A stretch of 27,081 bases of DNA, from positions 1 to 27,081 of IMG/VR virus record IMGVR_UViG_3300005253_001213, one strand, 5' to 3'. The stretch is from a virus. A model generated the notes under the pieces. The model ran no database searches and was not told the origin of the DNA. It saw only the letters and a list, made by a program, of their open reading frames with translations. A program made the translations under genes and the position numbers. This document shows positions 1 through 8,358 of the stretch, piece after piece; the stretch's first letter is position 1; each line of letters starts with the position of its first letter.

Positions 1-2
1 TC

Positions 3-980
3 ATCGTAGTGCGCGCCGACGCGGGCGACACTATCACGGTGCGACATAACGACGCTGGCGGTGGGGCAGGTCGAAAGATTCTGCTGAATGACAATGCCGA
101 CCTCGCTCTCGTAGGCAACGACGAAGACAACGTGACGCTCATGTACGATGAGTCGCTTGATGGCGCAAATGGTGCGTGGTTCGAGATCAGCAGGGGCGAG
201 GGCGGCGGAGGGGCTGTTGACGCATCGGCCGTTACCTATACACCCGCAGTGCTGGCTGACTGGGATGGTGACGCTGACCCAGGCAATGTAGACGGCGCAC
301 TTGACGAACTGGCCGAGCGCACCACCGACATAGAGGAGCGCGGCGTCTATGAGTACTCATCTTCCTCTGTAGCTACCTTCGGCTTTGCTTTAGGATGGTT
401 GGGCAACACTCCCTTTGTAGGTACTTGTAATGGTGTACCAGCCGCAAAGACCACTATTGCTTACAATCATACCTCGGGAGAAAATTCTATCTTCCTGGGT
501 ACGGTACTTCATAATACTACTAAGGGGGAACAGGTACGAATTATCTCTGTCGACTTGGGTACTAATACCATTACCTGCGAAGCAGACAGTCCTGACGATG
601 CCACTACATGGTCTAACCTTGATGCCATTACAACAGCAAGCCAGACGAACCTTGGACGAGGGGGTGTCTTTGTGGACATTGACCCGACTCCCTGTCTTGA
701 CACATCCAACGGCGACCCCATTGCAATCATTACGAACACGGATGTTACGAACAGGAATGCGGATGTTTGGTTCCTAATTTTCCATCCCTGTGAGGCCTAT
801 GATGTGGACAAGGAAATGGCCATGAAGGGGCACACGGACGAACACTTCACTCAATTCATTGTCCCTCTTACAAAGGTAGGGTCGAGGTACTTCTTCACTG
901 TAGCTTTGATTGCTCTAGCAGCGGACAACGCCTTCGTCATTTCCCGCTTCCAGGGCCAGTTTACGAAGCTGGTCAGCTAG
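3..980 (+). CDS. Virion tail/fibre protein, 5'-partial
   Basis: This is the C-terminal part of a probable tail fibre or receptor-binding virion protein. The frame is open to the left edge, so the true start lies outside the window; a GTG at 9 is only the first internal start codon. The first part holds the Gly/Asn/Asp-rich sheet-like pattern common in phage fibres (ITVRHNDAGG, ILLNDNADLALVGN, GAWFEI). Then comes a linker around residues 77-105 with the pattern TYTPAVLADWDGDADPGNVD, followed by ALDELAER, which is frequent before the distal domain of fibre proteins in phages and prophages. The C-terminal 200 residues are Thr/Asn/Asp-rich with no motif I can name and probably form the exposed beta-structured tip. 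Codon use in this C-terminal part is clearly less GC-rich than in the replication genes downstream, which fits an exchanged host-range domain. The virion role is inferred from sequence style only. Confidence 0.7.
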   Translation: MVVRADAGDTITVRHNDAGGGAGRKILLNDNADLALVGNDEDNVTLMYDESLDGANGAWFEISRGEGGGGAVDASAVTYTPAVLADWDGDADPGNVDGALDELAERTTDIEERGVYEYSSSSVATFGFALGWLGNTPFVGTCNGVPAAKTTIAYNHTSGENSIFLGTVLHNTTKGEQVRIISVDLGTNTITCEADSPDDATTWSNLDAITTASQTNLGRGGVFVDIDPTPCLDTSNGDPIAIITNTDVTNRNADVWFLIFHPCEAYDVDKEMAMKGHTDEHFTQFIVPLTKVGSRYFFTVALIALAADNAFVISRFQGQFTKLVS

Positions 981-986
981 TACGCC

Positions 987-1016
987 TTGACACCGCCCCG
1001 CTATTGTCTGTATGAT
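987..1016 (+). promoter_or_regulatory. Sigma70-like promoter P1
   Basis: A perfect TTGACA (987-992) is separated by 18 nt from TATGAT (1011-1016), just downstream of the tail gene stop. The 11-mer ATGATTAACAC (1012-1022) overlaps the -10 box and recurs in promoters at 1312 and 7258. It would drive the gene at 1043 and probably the replication block beyond. Confidence 0.75.
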
Positions 1017-1042
1017 TAACACACAGAGGGAGGAGATGCGCT

Positions 1043-1315
1043 ATGCCTAGGACTACGGACAAGACCCCAACGCCTGCGCCGGAGCCGGAGCCAGACACTC
1101 CACTGGAGCTGAACGCGGCGCAGCTACAGCAGCGCGGACGGCGCCTGGCTGTTGAGCACCGCCGACTCAAGGTGGCGTTCGCCGACACCTACGTGGAACT
1201 CATGGGAGTCCGCGAGCAAAACGATCGGCTCAACGGCATCATCCAGGAGCAGCAGCGCGTGATGCACGAGCTGCACGAGAAGCTGCCGAAGGACGAGCCC
1301 GAAGCCACACCTTGA
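1043..1315 (+). CDS. Small coiled-coil protein, unknown function
   Basis: This encodes 90 residues. The first 20 are Pro/Glu-rich (PTPAPEPEPDTP) and look disordered. Residues 25-83 are strongly helical with heptad-like hydrophobic spacing (LQQRGRRLAVEHRRL, ELMGVREQNDRLNGIIQEQQ) and should form a coiled coil. The start is supported by a GGGAGGAG ribosome-binding site in a leader ending GATGCGCTATG, nearly the same as the leader of the helicase gene at 3183. The stop codon overlaps the -35 box of the next promoter. It is the first gene after promoter P1. It resembles small coiled-coil proteins found near phage replication genes, but I cannot name a family. Confidence 0.7.
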   Translation: MPRTTDKTPTPAPEPEPDTPLELNAAQLQQRGRRLAVEHRRLKVAFADTYVELMGVREQNDRLNGIIQEQQRVMHELHEKLPKDEPEATP

Positions 1316-1340
1316 CAATGATTAACACCTGTGCTATGCT
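1312..1340 (+). promoter_or_regulatory. Sigma70-like promoter P2
   Basis: TTGACA (1312-1317), a 17-nt spacer, then TATGCT (1335-1340). The -35 box overlaps the stop codon of the preceding gene. The 11-mer ATGATTAACAC lies in the spacer at 1318-1328. It is placed about 40 nt upstream of the sliding clamp start and should drive the clamp, methyltransferase, helicase and polymerase block. Confidence 0.8.
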
Positions 1341-1381
1341 CAGCACGTGACCCAATACGCCCACACCGCAGGAGGAAGCAC

Positions 1382-2476
1382 ATGAAGGTATCAGACTTCA
1401 AGGCGTTCGTACGCCTGACGGCACTCTCAGCCCTCGACCCCGGCGCAGCCCAGCTCGGCTTCAGAGGCAAGCCGCGGCTGCTCGCCTGGTATCAGGGGCA
1501 GCACCTCGGCGCGATGACCGCTGCGGAGAGCACTGTCACCATCAAGGGCCTATCGGGCGAGAGCGCGTCCTGCGCCGTTGACGCGGAGCGCCTCGCGGCC
1601 GCGCTGCGCTTGTTCCCTGACGACGACGCGCCGCTGACGGTGACGTTCGCGCCGCCGGACCTGACGCTCTCTGTCTCCGGCATGCGCCTGACGCTGCGTA
1701 CGACAGCGGACTCCACGCCGCCTCAGATGGGCAGCAAGGGCGCCGACCAAGCGTTCACTGTCGCCGAGGCCGACCGGGCACTGCTGAGCACGGCACTGGG
1801 CCTCCTCAGCGATGTGTCGGGGACGCGCCCACTCAAGCCCGTCCTGTCCGGCACGCAGGCGTCCGTCAAGGACGGCAAGCTGCGTCTGATAGCGACGGAC
1901 TCCATCTCCGCCGTGCTCCTGGAGATTCCAGTCGAGGGCGCGGACGGCGACTACGGCATCATTCCCATCGCCGACCTGTGCGCCGCGCTGGCGACATTCG
2001 GCGATGAGAAGCTGAAGGTCAGCCTGCAAGGCGGCTGTGCCGACCTGACGTGCGGCAAGACGAAGATACGACTGGCGCTGCACGCCGGCGGAAGCTTCCC
2101 CGACCTCCTGGCTACCGTGCCGAAGAAGTACGCTCAGACGGTAGAGCTGTCCACCCAGGCGCTGGTCTCGGCCGCGAAGGCCGCGGCGGTCCTAGGTGCA
2201 TCGTCCCGCGTAGTGCTCAAGGCGCGGCAGGGCAAGATCGTGCTCCTGGTCAACACGCAGGAGCTGGGCTCCTTCCAGACGGTCGGAGGCGCCGGCGCTC
2301 TGGACTGCGAGCTCACGATCGACGGCGGCTACCTGGAAAAGGCTCGCGCCTTCGACGAGACGATCAAGCTCCACATCAACGATGCGAAGTCGGCGGTCAT
2401 GATCGAGAGCACCAGTGAGGGCGCGCGCTCGGGCTGGCGCTACTGGGTCGCGCCGATGGTGACACAAACCAGTTGA
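1382..2476 (+). CDS. DNA polymerase sliding clamp (DnaN-like beta subunit)
   Basis: This encodes 364 residues, the usual length of a bacterial-type beta clamp with three repeated clamp folds. The clearest family match is the second-domain signature SVKDGKLRLIATDSISAVLL (about residues 161-180), followed by IIPIADLCAALATF and then FPDLLATVPKKYAQTVELST (about 240-259), which parallels the FPD/P-x-xY region at the domain 2-3 junction. The protein should encircle DNA as a ring and tether the polymerase at 4826. The start is the ATG at 1382, with GGAGGAA 5-11 nt upstream; a GTG at 1331 lies inside the -10 box of P2 and is rejected. The last base of its stop starts the next gene (TGATG). A phage-encoded clamp beside a family A polymerase suggests a self-sufficient replisome. 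The C-terminus ends MVTQTS rather than the common MPMR-like end. Confidence 0.88.
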   Translation: MKVSDFKAFVRLTALSALDPGAAQLGFRGKPRLLAWYQGQHLGAMTAAESTVTIKGLSGESASCAVDAERLAAALRLFPDDDAPLTVTFAPPDLTLSVSGMRLTLRTTADSTPPQMGSKGADQAFTVAEADRALLSTALGLLSDVSGTRPLKPVLSGTQASVKDGKLRLIATDSISAVLLEIPVEGADGDYGIIPIADLCAALATFGDEKLKVSLQGGCADLTCGKTKIRLALHAGGSFPDLLATVPKKYAQTVELSTQALVSAAKAAAVLGASSRVVLKARQGKIVLLVNTQELGSFQTVGGAGALDCELTIDGGYLEKARAFDETIKLHINDAKSAVMIESTSEGARSGWRYWVAPMVTQTS

Positions 2477-3153
2477 TGCGCCCCTACTACCAAGACGCCT
2501 CCGTGAAGATCTACCACGCGGACTGCCGCGAGGTGCTCGCTGCAATGAAGCCCGGAAGCGTCGATCTGGTGTTGACGGATCCGCCGTATGGGGTGGACGG
2601 TGGTAGGGGTGGCGATAGTCGTGCCCACGGAAAGGCAAAGTATCAGGCAGCATGGCGGGATACGCCAGAGTACATTGCTTCCCTTGTGAATAGTGTGATC
2701 GTGCCATTCATTGAGGACGGCCTTCGGGTTGTCCTCACTCCGGGGATTCGGTGTCTGCACCTATACCCGCCGCCCCGCGATATGGGATGCTTCTGGCAAC
2801 CCGCCGCAATGACTCATGGATCGTGGGGCTTCTCAAACTTCAATCCGATTCTCTATTATGGTTCTGATCCGCGGGCGGGTCGCGCCCAGACAGGAACGGG
2901 CATGCAGCTCACCGAACGGGCTGAGAAGACCGGACATCCATGCCCGAAGCCACTGCGCGCGTGGGGCTGGCTTCTGAACAAAGCGTCTGCCGACCCCGCC
3001 GACCGCATACTCGATCCCTTCATGGGCTCAGGCACGACGCTACGCGCAGCTAAGGATCTCGGCCGCAAAGCCATCGGCATCGAGATCGAGGAGAAGTATT
3101 GCGAGATCGCCGCGAAGCGTATGCAGCAAAGCACGCTAGGTCTCGGCCTGTGA
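2476..3153 (+). CDS. DNA N4-cytosine/N6-adenine methyltransferase, beta class
   Basis: This encodes 225 residues of the N6_N4_Mtase family. The catalytic motif IV, TDPPYG, is near residue 35, and the S-adenosylmethionine-binding motif I, DPFMGSGTT, is near residues 180-188. The order catalytic motif first, cofactor motif last defines the beta class. Between them lies a short target-recognition stretch with no recognisable specificity. The C-terminal IGIEIEEKYCEIAAKRM is the typical motif II-III helix. The ATG at 2476 overlaps the clamp stop by one base, so translation is coupled. No restriction endonuclease is adjacent, so it is probably an orphan enzyme protecting phage DNA from host restriction. 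It may relate to the GATC cluster at 13960-14007 if it proves to be a Dam-like enzyme; that is speculation. Confidence 0.88.
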   Translation: MRPYYQDASVKIYHADCREVLAAMKPGSVDLVLTDPPYGVDGGRGGDSRAHGKAKYQAAWRDTPEYIASLVNSVIVPFIEDGLRVVLTPGIRCLHLYPPPRDMGCFWQPAAMTHGSWGFSNFNPILYYGSDPRAGRAQTGTGMQLTERAEKTGHPCPKPLRAWGWLLNKASADPADRILDPFMGSGTTLRAAKDLGRKAIGIEIEEKYCEIAAKRMQQSTLGLGL

Positions 3154-3182
3154 CAAGTACCACAGAGGGGAGGTGATGCGCT

Positions 3183-4590
3183 ATGGTTCCCCCATCCGAC
3201 CTCTACCCCTACCAAGTCCGAGCGGCCAAGAAGCTGATTCGGCTTGACGGGCGCGGAGGGCTCTTTCTCGATATGGGAACTGGTTGACAAGACCAGGACA
3301 GCCCTCTCCATTGCCTGGCACCTTCGCTGCTGCAAGCTGCTCATCGTGGTCCCGCTGTCGGCGGTAGGCGTATGGCAGGCGGAGACCACTATCTTCTGGC
3401 CGAAGCTGCGCGTATGCGATGCCACCGTAGGCACCATCGCCAAGCGCGCCGCTCGGGTTCAGGAAGGCGAGTGTCACGCGTACCTCGTCGGCTACGAGAC
3501 GTTCTGGCGCGAGCCGCTCCGTAGCGCGATCCTGAAGTGGCAACCGCACATGGTCATCTATGACGAGGCCCACAGGCTCAAGGGACGCTCGTCGAAGCAG
3601 TCGCGGTTCGCCGGCCGGCTGGTGGATGTCATACCGCGGCGCCTCGCGCTGACGGGGACACCGATGCCGAACGGGCCCGAGGATCTGTTCGGCCTCTACC
3701 GTGCCATCGACCCGGCCATCTTCGGCTCCCGCTGGGCGGACTTTGAGCGCGAGTACATCGTCAAGGGAGGCTACCTCAACTACCAGATCGTCGGCTACCG
3801 CAACGTCCACGAGCTCAAGATGAAGCTAGCTAACAGCGCGACGCGGGTGACGAAGGCGAACGCGTTGGAGCTGCCACCGCAGGTCGACGTCACTGTACCG
3901 ATCACGCTCGGTCGTGCGACGCGTGCGCTGTACGATGAGATGCGGAAGAAGGCCATCGCCGAGGTCGAAGGCTACTCGGGGGGCAAGACGGTCGCTGGCG
4001 TGACGCTGGCGCGGAGCGTGCTGACGAACATCCTCCGGCTGCAGACCATTACGGGCGGCTGGACGAAGCTGGCCAGCGGTGAGATCGTAGACCTGTCTTA
4101 TGAGAAGGAGAAGTTGCTCCTAGACCTGCTCAGCGACGCCGTGCCACAGGTGGGACGAGTGGTCATCTTCTGCCGCTTCCGCCACGACATCGATCGGCTG
4201 ACCGCGGCGCTGGAGGGCAAGGATCGCACCTTCGTCCTGGACGGGCGTGTGCGTCCCGCGACGCGGACGGAGCTGCTTGAACGCTTCCGCGAGGCGAAGT
4301 ACGCGCACCTCATCGCACAGGTCGCTGTCGCATCGCTCAGCATTGACTTGACATGCTCGCACCTGGGGGTGTTCTACAGCAGCGACTACAGCTTCGCCAA
4401 CTACGAGCAGTGCCGCAATCGCCTTCACCGGCACGGGCAGGAACAGAAGGTCACATATCATGCGCTCGTAGCCACCGACACCATTGACGAACGCATCTAC
4501 AAGGCGCTCCAGGACAAGTCTGAGCTATCGAAGTCGATCCTGGACGTAGACGCGGCACGGGAGTTGTTTGGGGGAGGGAATACGATCTGA
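3183..4590 (+). CDS. SNF2/SF2-type helicase, frame broken in Walker A
   Basis: This is a DEAD/H-box superfamily 2 helicase of the SNF2 type, but it is not one continuous frame. From ATG 3183 the frame reads YPYQVRAAKKLI (Q-motif region) and LFLDMGTG and then hits TGA at 3285. The rest of motif I (KT, then RTALSIAW) and everything after is in the +1 frame to 4590: VIYDEAH (motif II), LTGTPMPNG (III), VVIFCRFR (IV), DLTCSHLGVFYSSDYSFANY (V) and QCRNRLHRHGQ (VI). Removing the 4 nt TGAC at 3285-3288 would restore GTGKT exactly. The start has a GGGGAGG leader; a TTG at 3244 is only an out-of-frame artefact. The downstream half is otherwise intact, so the lesion is recent, a sequence error, or recoded. 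The gene should remodel DNA or translocate during replication, and it is coupled by TGATG to the next gene. Confidence 0.82.
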
Positions 4591-4829
4591 TGGAATCACT
4601 ACCAGACTTCAGTCCTGTGGTAGGGCATCGCTTCGATTACCGCGTAGACGTGGTGAATCATAACGGCAAGGTAGTGCATGGTGTCACTTGGGAGATTGTA
4701 GGCCAGAATAAAGGACACGTGCCCTATGTTTCCCGCGTGGTACATGGGAAGTGCCAGATGCGAGAGTATGCTGGGCCAATGTTTACCCTCATGGCCAAGC
4801 GCCTACTTGAGGCGTTAGTAGGTATATGA
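4590..4829 (+). CDS. Small unknown protein between helicase and polymerase
   Basis: This encodes 79 residues (MESLPDFSPVVGHRFDYRV at the start) with a mixed beta pattern and a helical end (FTLMAKRLLEALVGI). I recognise no domain. The ATG overlaps the helicase stop by one base (TGATG), and the TGA overlaps the polymerase start (ATGA at 4826), so helicase, this gene and the polymerase are translationally coupled. The position suggests a role as a replisome accessory, but nothing in the sequence proves it. Base composition is less GC-rich than the two flanking genes. Confidence 0.75.
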   Translation: MESLPDFSPVVGHRFDYRVDVVNHNGKVVHGVTWEIVGQNKGHVPYVSRVVHGKCQMREYAGPMFTLMAKRLLEALVGI

Positions 4830-7252
4830 CCCTACGCTTCGACTCAGCCTGTACGCGGTGCCTCCTCTCTGAGTGCCCGCGCTCGGCTGGGATGCACGTC
4901 TGCGTCCCCGGCATGGGCCCTGTCCCGTCCGGCATCCTAGCCTACGGTGAGGCACCAGGAGCCAAGGAGGAGCAGGAGGGGCGCCCCTTCCAAGGGAACG
5001 CTGGCGGACTGCTGGACGAGGTGCTAGGCATGGCGGGGCTAACGCGCGACGACCTCTACATCGGCAGCGTGCTACGTTGCCGACCGCCGGGGAACCGCAA
5101 CCCCAGCACTGACGAGCTGGAGGCCTGTCGGCTCTACACATCGCGGGAGCTGGAGGCTGTCCAGCCGAAGGTGATCGTCACGCTCGGCGGTGTACCGCTG
5201 AAGGCGCTTACCGGCAAGACGGCCATCGGTGAGAACCGAGGCAAGCTACTCCCGCTGCTGCCAGCCTACCGCTCCAGCGTCCGCGTCATACCGTCCTACC
5301 ACCCGGCGTCGATCCTGCACCAGCCGTCGATCCGCGCTGTGCGGATGCAGCAGATCGCAGACGACCTGAAGCTAGCCAAGAAGTTCACCGACGGTGGAGT
5401 ATGGGACGCGACGATAGTGACCAACCCCGCGAAGGTACCGCGAGCTCTGGACCTGCTCAGCCGCTGTGACAGCCTAGCGTGCGACCTGGAGTGGGAGGTA
5501 TTCCCGGGACGGAAGATGGCCTGGCCCTGGTCTCGGCTGGACGGGCGCACTCCGCGGCTGGTAAGCTTCGGCCTCGCGGGGCGTGTGGATGGACGCCTCC
5601 TATCCTGCTCGTTTGATGCTGAGGACCTTTCGCTAGTTAATCCCGTCCGAGAGCTGCTGCTGCGGATACCGTCCATCTACCACAACGCCGTCGCCGACGT
5701 GATCTGGCTACTCTCTCGCGGCATCCACCCGACCATCGCTGGTGACACCTGGATTCTCGCGTTCCTCCTGAACATCCAGTCGTCGCTGAGCCTCAAGGCG
5801 CTCGCGCCGACGCTGACCTCGGTCCCCGCAGGCTGGGGCGACGAGATGGGCGACCTGCTCGGCGCAGTGCCTGCGACACCAGAGGAGTGGCAGCAGACCA
5901 AGGAGTACAACGCCAAGGACGCGGTGGCTACGTTCCTGCTTGACGAGGAGCTCGCGACACGCTCGGAGGGGAAGCCCTTCATGCCGCTGTACCGCGAGGT
6001 TCTGCTGCCGGCCGCTCTGCGGCTGTCGGAGGCCAGCCTCGCCGGCGTCCCGTTTGATGTCGAGCGCCTGCACGAGTTGGCGGCGGCGGCACAGGTGCGG
6101 ATCAAGACGCTAACCACCCGGATTCGTGACACGGTCGGTAGTTCCCGACCAATGGACGCCGCCTACGCCGTCGAGCGCGTCGCTGGGATTACGCTACCCC
6201 GGACGGAGAAGACGGAGCGGCCCTCGATCTCCGCAGAAGCGCTGCTCCCGTACCGCAACCGACACCCGCTGGTGAAGGATATGCTGACGGTCAGCAAACT
6301 CCAGAAGATGGACGGTACGTACCTGCGTCCGTGGGGCAGTCTCCTCGATGAGCAGGGCGACCAGCGGCTCCACAGCATCTATCGCCTAGCAGGCCCCCGT
6401 ACCGGACGGACGGCGGCTGAGCAGGAACGGGGCGGGACAGCCCAGCAGTATCCGCGCTGGCAGCCGTTGCGACAGTGCCTCCAGGCGCCGCCGGGCTGGA
6501 AGATCATCTCCGCCGACCAGTCGCAGATCGAGTTGCGGGTCGGCGCGTGGGTGGTGCAGGAGCGCCAGATGCTGGCCTTCTTCCAAGAGGAGCGCGATAT
6601 CCACACCTGCACGGCCTCCTGGATCAAGGCGCTAACTGCCGGCTGCTCGCTAGCTGAGTGGAAGCGCGATATGGACGCGTGGATGGTCAAGGTCGGGAAG
6701 GCGGATAGGCAGTCGGCCAAGCCGGCCAACTTCGGCTTCCTGTTTGGGCTACAGGTGCCGGGCTTCATCAAGCAGGCGCTGAAGGAGTACGGAGTCATCT
6801 TCACGGTCGATACGGCCACTGCGGCGCGCACAGGGTTCTTCGAGATGTATCCCGACATCGAGCCCTGGCACGAGCACGCGTGGGAGTGGGTACATCAGGG
6901 CTACGTTGACACCAGCACGGGGCGGCGTCGGATGCTTGGGGGTGAGGACAAGAACGCACTGCATCGGAAGGCGATCAACACACCGATTCAGGGACCGTCA
7001 TCGGACCTGTCACTGGCCGGCGGCGTCAAGGCCTGTCAGCGGCTGGAGGACGAGGGACTGCTCGGGCGCTCCGTCTTCTACCTCGGCTTCGTCCACGACG
7101 ACAACCTCTTTATGGCAGAGGACAAGATCGTGTCGGGAGCGTCCGAGATCATCGAGTACGAGATGGAGCACCCCGGCCTTGAGCAGATTGGCATGGGCGA
7201 CTTTGACGTGCCGCTGAAGGTCGAGGCGAAGGTGTCGCAGACGTGGAGTTGA
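4826..7252 (+). CDS. Uracil-DNA glycosylase / family A DNA polymerase fusion
   Basis: This encodes 808 residues with three modules. Residues 1-185 match family 4/5 uracil-DNA glycosylases: GEAPG at 41, GRPFQGNAGGLLD, CRPPGNRNP, SYHPASIL near 157-164, and four cysteines at 9, 12, 85 and 101 with the spacing of the 4Fe-4S cluster. Residues 195-400 are a 3'-5' proofreading exonuclease: CDLEW (D220, E222), HNAVADVIW (N287, D291) and YNAKD (Y361, D365). Residues 400-808 are the polymerase: motif A SADQSQIELR (D564), motif B RQSAKPANFGFLFG (R628, K632), motif C FVHDDN (H757, D758, D759; the usual HDE reads HDD). The fused glycosylase could scan or remove uracil ahead of synthesis. ATGA overlap couples it to the gene before. 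Its processivity factor is probably the clamp at 1382. Motifs for all three activities look intact. Confidence 0.93.
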   Translation: MTLRFDSACTRCLLSECPRSAGMHVCVPGMGPVPSGILAYGEAPGAKEEQEGRPFQGNAGGLLDEVLGMAGLTRDDLYIGSVLRCRPPGNRNPSTDELEACRLYTSRELEAVQPKVIVTLGGVPLKALTGKTAIGENRGKLLPLLPAYRSSVRVIPSYHPASILHQPSIRAVRMQQIADDLKLAKKFTDGGVWDATIVTNPAKVPRALDLLSRCDSLACDLEWEVFPGRKMAWPWSRLDGRTPRLVSFGLAGRVDGRLLSCSFDAEDLSLVNPVRELLLRIPSIYHNAVADVIWLLSRGIHPTIAGDTWILAFLLNIQSSLSLKALAPTLTSVPAGWGDEMGDLLGAVPATPEEWQQTKEYNAKDAVATFLLDEELATRSEGKPFMPLYREVLLPAALRLSEASLAGVPFDVERLHELAAAAQVRIKTLTTRIRDTVGSSRPMDAAYAVERVAGITLPRTEKTERPSISAEALLPYRNRHPLVKDMLTVSKLQKMDGTYLRPWGSLLDEQGDQRLHSIYRLAGPRTGRTAAEQERGGTAQQYPRWQPLRQCLQAPPGWKIISADQSQIELRVGAWVVQERQMLAFFQEERDIHTCTASWIKALTAGCSLAEWKRDMDAWMVKVGKADRQSAKPANFGFLFGLQVPGFIKQALKEYGVIFTVDTATAARTGFFEMYPDIEPWHEHAWEWVHQGYVDTSTGRRRMLGGEDKNALHRKAINTPIQGPSSDLSLAGGVKACQRLEDEGLLGRSVFYLGFVHDDNLFMAEDKIVSGASEIIEYEMEHPGLEQIGMGDFDVPLKVEAKVSQTWS

Positions 7253-7257
7253 TGGGG

Positions 7258-7287
7258 TTGACAATGCCCCGCGAGTTGCCGTATGAT
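7258..7287 (+). promoter_or_regulatory. Sigma70-like promoter P3
   Basis: TTGACA (7258-7263), an 18-nt spacer and TATGAT (7282-7287), 5 nt after the polymerase stop. The 11-mer ATGATTAACAC occurs at 7283-7293 over the -10 box, exactly as in P1. It should drive the nuclease, Sak4-like and DUF669 genes. Confidence 0.78.
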
Positions 7288-7320
7288 TAACACACAAGCA
7301 GGACAGGAGGAGGAGAGCAA

Positions 7321-8358
7321 TTGAGAATCACATTCTCGTCCGGCACTAGCTGGCGGCGCTGCCAGCAGCTTTACTACTACGAGTACATAGAGGGCCTCAA
7401 GCCGAAGCAGGAGTTCGCGCCGCCACTCCAACTGGGGCGTGTGGTCCACCGCTACCTGGAGAGTTTCTACGGGGCGCTCATCTCCAAACGGAAGACGCCG
7501 ATCAAGCCATCGACACGCCACGCCAACGCGCTCATGAGGATCGACCATGAGTTCACTGAGCCGACGCGGCAGCTCGCCGTTGCGGCACAGGTAGCCGGCG
7601 AGGACGAACTCGGCAAGGAGCTGCTCGGGCTGGTGCCGAAGGCGGCGCGGCTCTGCCAGGCCTACTTCGAGTTGCGCGGCGGCAGCGATGAGCACCGCGT
7701 TCTCTTGTGTGAGGAGTACGTCAAGTTCCCGCTCACCGACAAGGACGAGGTGGTGGCGGTGATCGACCTCGTGACACAGGACGAAGCCGGCAACGCGTGG
7801 ATCTGGGAGCACAAGACGACCAAGAACGTGCCCATGCAGGGGCGGCGCCTCCGCGACCTACAGACGATCCTCGGTGCAGTGCTCCTAGAGGAAGTGCATG
7901 GTGTGAAGCCTGCCGGCGTCATTTGGAACTACTTCCGCACGCAGGAGCCCGCCGAGCCGCGGCTGCTCAAGGATGGTACGCTGAGCCGGGCTAAGCAGGA
8001 CACTACCTGGAAGGCGTACGAGAGGGCGCTCGCAACACACCAACTCGACCACGCTGACTACAAGGAGATGTATCATCTCCTGGCTGACAAGGAGGAGAAG
8101 GTCTTCTTCCCGCGCATGCAGATGCAGCTCTTCCAGTCGGAGGCGGTGCTGCTGCGCGACCTCATCTCAACCTGCGGAGAGATTCGTGCGGCCGTCAGCG
8201 ATCCGGGCTTCGTTCCGGTCCGTAACATCGGACAGAACTGCGACTGGTGTCGCTACAACAAGGTCTGCGAGGCGGCGCTGCTGGGCGGAGACGAAGCCGA
8301 ACTCAAGAGAATGCTATTCGTAGCGAAGGGAGTACGAGATGGCTACAGCGCCGACTAG
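7321..8358 (+). CDS. PD-(D/E)XK nuclease, Cas4/AddB-like with Fe-S cysteines
   Basis: This encodes 345 residues. The core nuclease motifs are VAVIDLVT (D149) and WIWEHKTTK (E163, K165), with H43 in the LGRVVHRYLE helix and Q181 after the lysine, as in RecB-family (PDDEXK_1) nucleases. A cysteine near the N-terminus (C14, WRRCQQLYYYEY) and three at the C-terminus (C307, C310, C316; CDWCRYNKVC) have the spacing of the 4Fe-4S cluster in Cas4 and AddB. Its role is likely DNA end processing, making single strands for the neighbouring Sak4-like ATPase. The start is TTG at 7321, 5 nt after a strong AGGAGGAGGAG site; no ATG fits as well. No cas genes or repeats are near, so it is a phage recombination nuclease and not part of an adaptation module. 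Its end overlaps the next gene by 20 nt. Confidence 0.88.
   Translation: MRITFSSGTSWRRCQQLYYYEYIEGLKPKQEFAPPLQLGRVVHRYLESFYGALISKRKTPIKPSTRHANALMRIDHEFTEPTRQLAVAAQVAGEDELGKELLGLVPKAARLCQAYFELRGGSDEHRVLLCEEYVKFPLTDKDEVVAVIDLVTQDEAGNAWIWEHKTTKNVPMQGRRLRDLQTILGAVLLEEVHGVKPAGVIWNYFRTQEPAEPRLLKDGTLSRAKQDTTWKAYERALATHQLDHADYKEMYHLLADKEEKVFFPRMQMQLFQSEAVLLRDLISTCGEIRAAVSDPGFVPVRNIGQNCDWCRYNKVCEAALLGGDEAELKRMLFVAKGVRDGYSAD

Noticed and set aside
1331-2476. Clamp starting at GTG 1331
   Set aside because: This start lies within the spacer next to the -10 box of promoter P2 and adds 17 Arg/Pro-rich residues before the ATG with a strong ribosome-binding site.
3284-3289. TTGACA created by the inserted bases in the helicase gene
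   Set aside because: There is no -10 box 16-18 nt downstream, so it is not a promoter.
3244-4590. Helicase starting at TTG 3244
   Set aside because: The residues before Lys-Thr in this frame (SIWELVD) are not a Walker A, whereas the frame from 3183 holds the missing motif up to GTG. The TTG start is an artefact of the frameshift.
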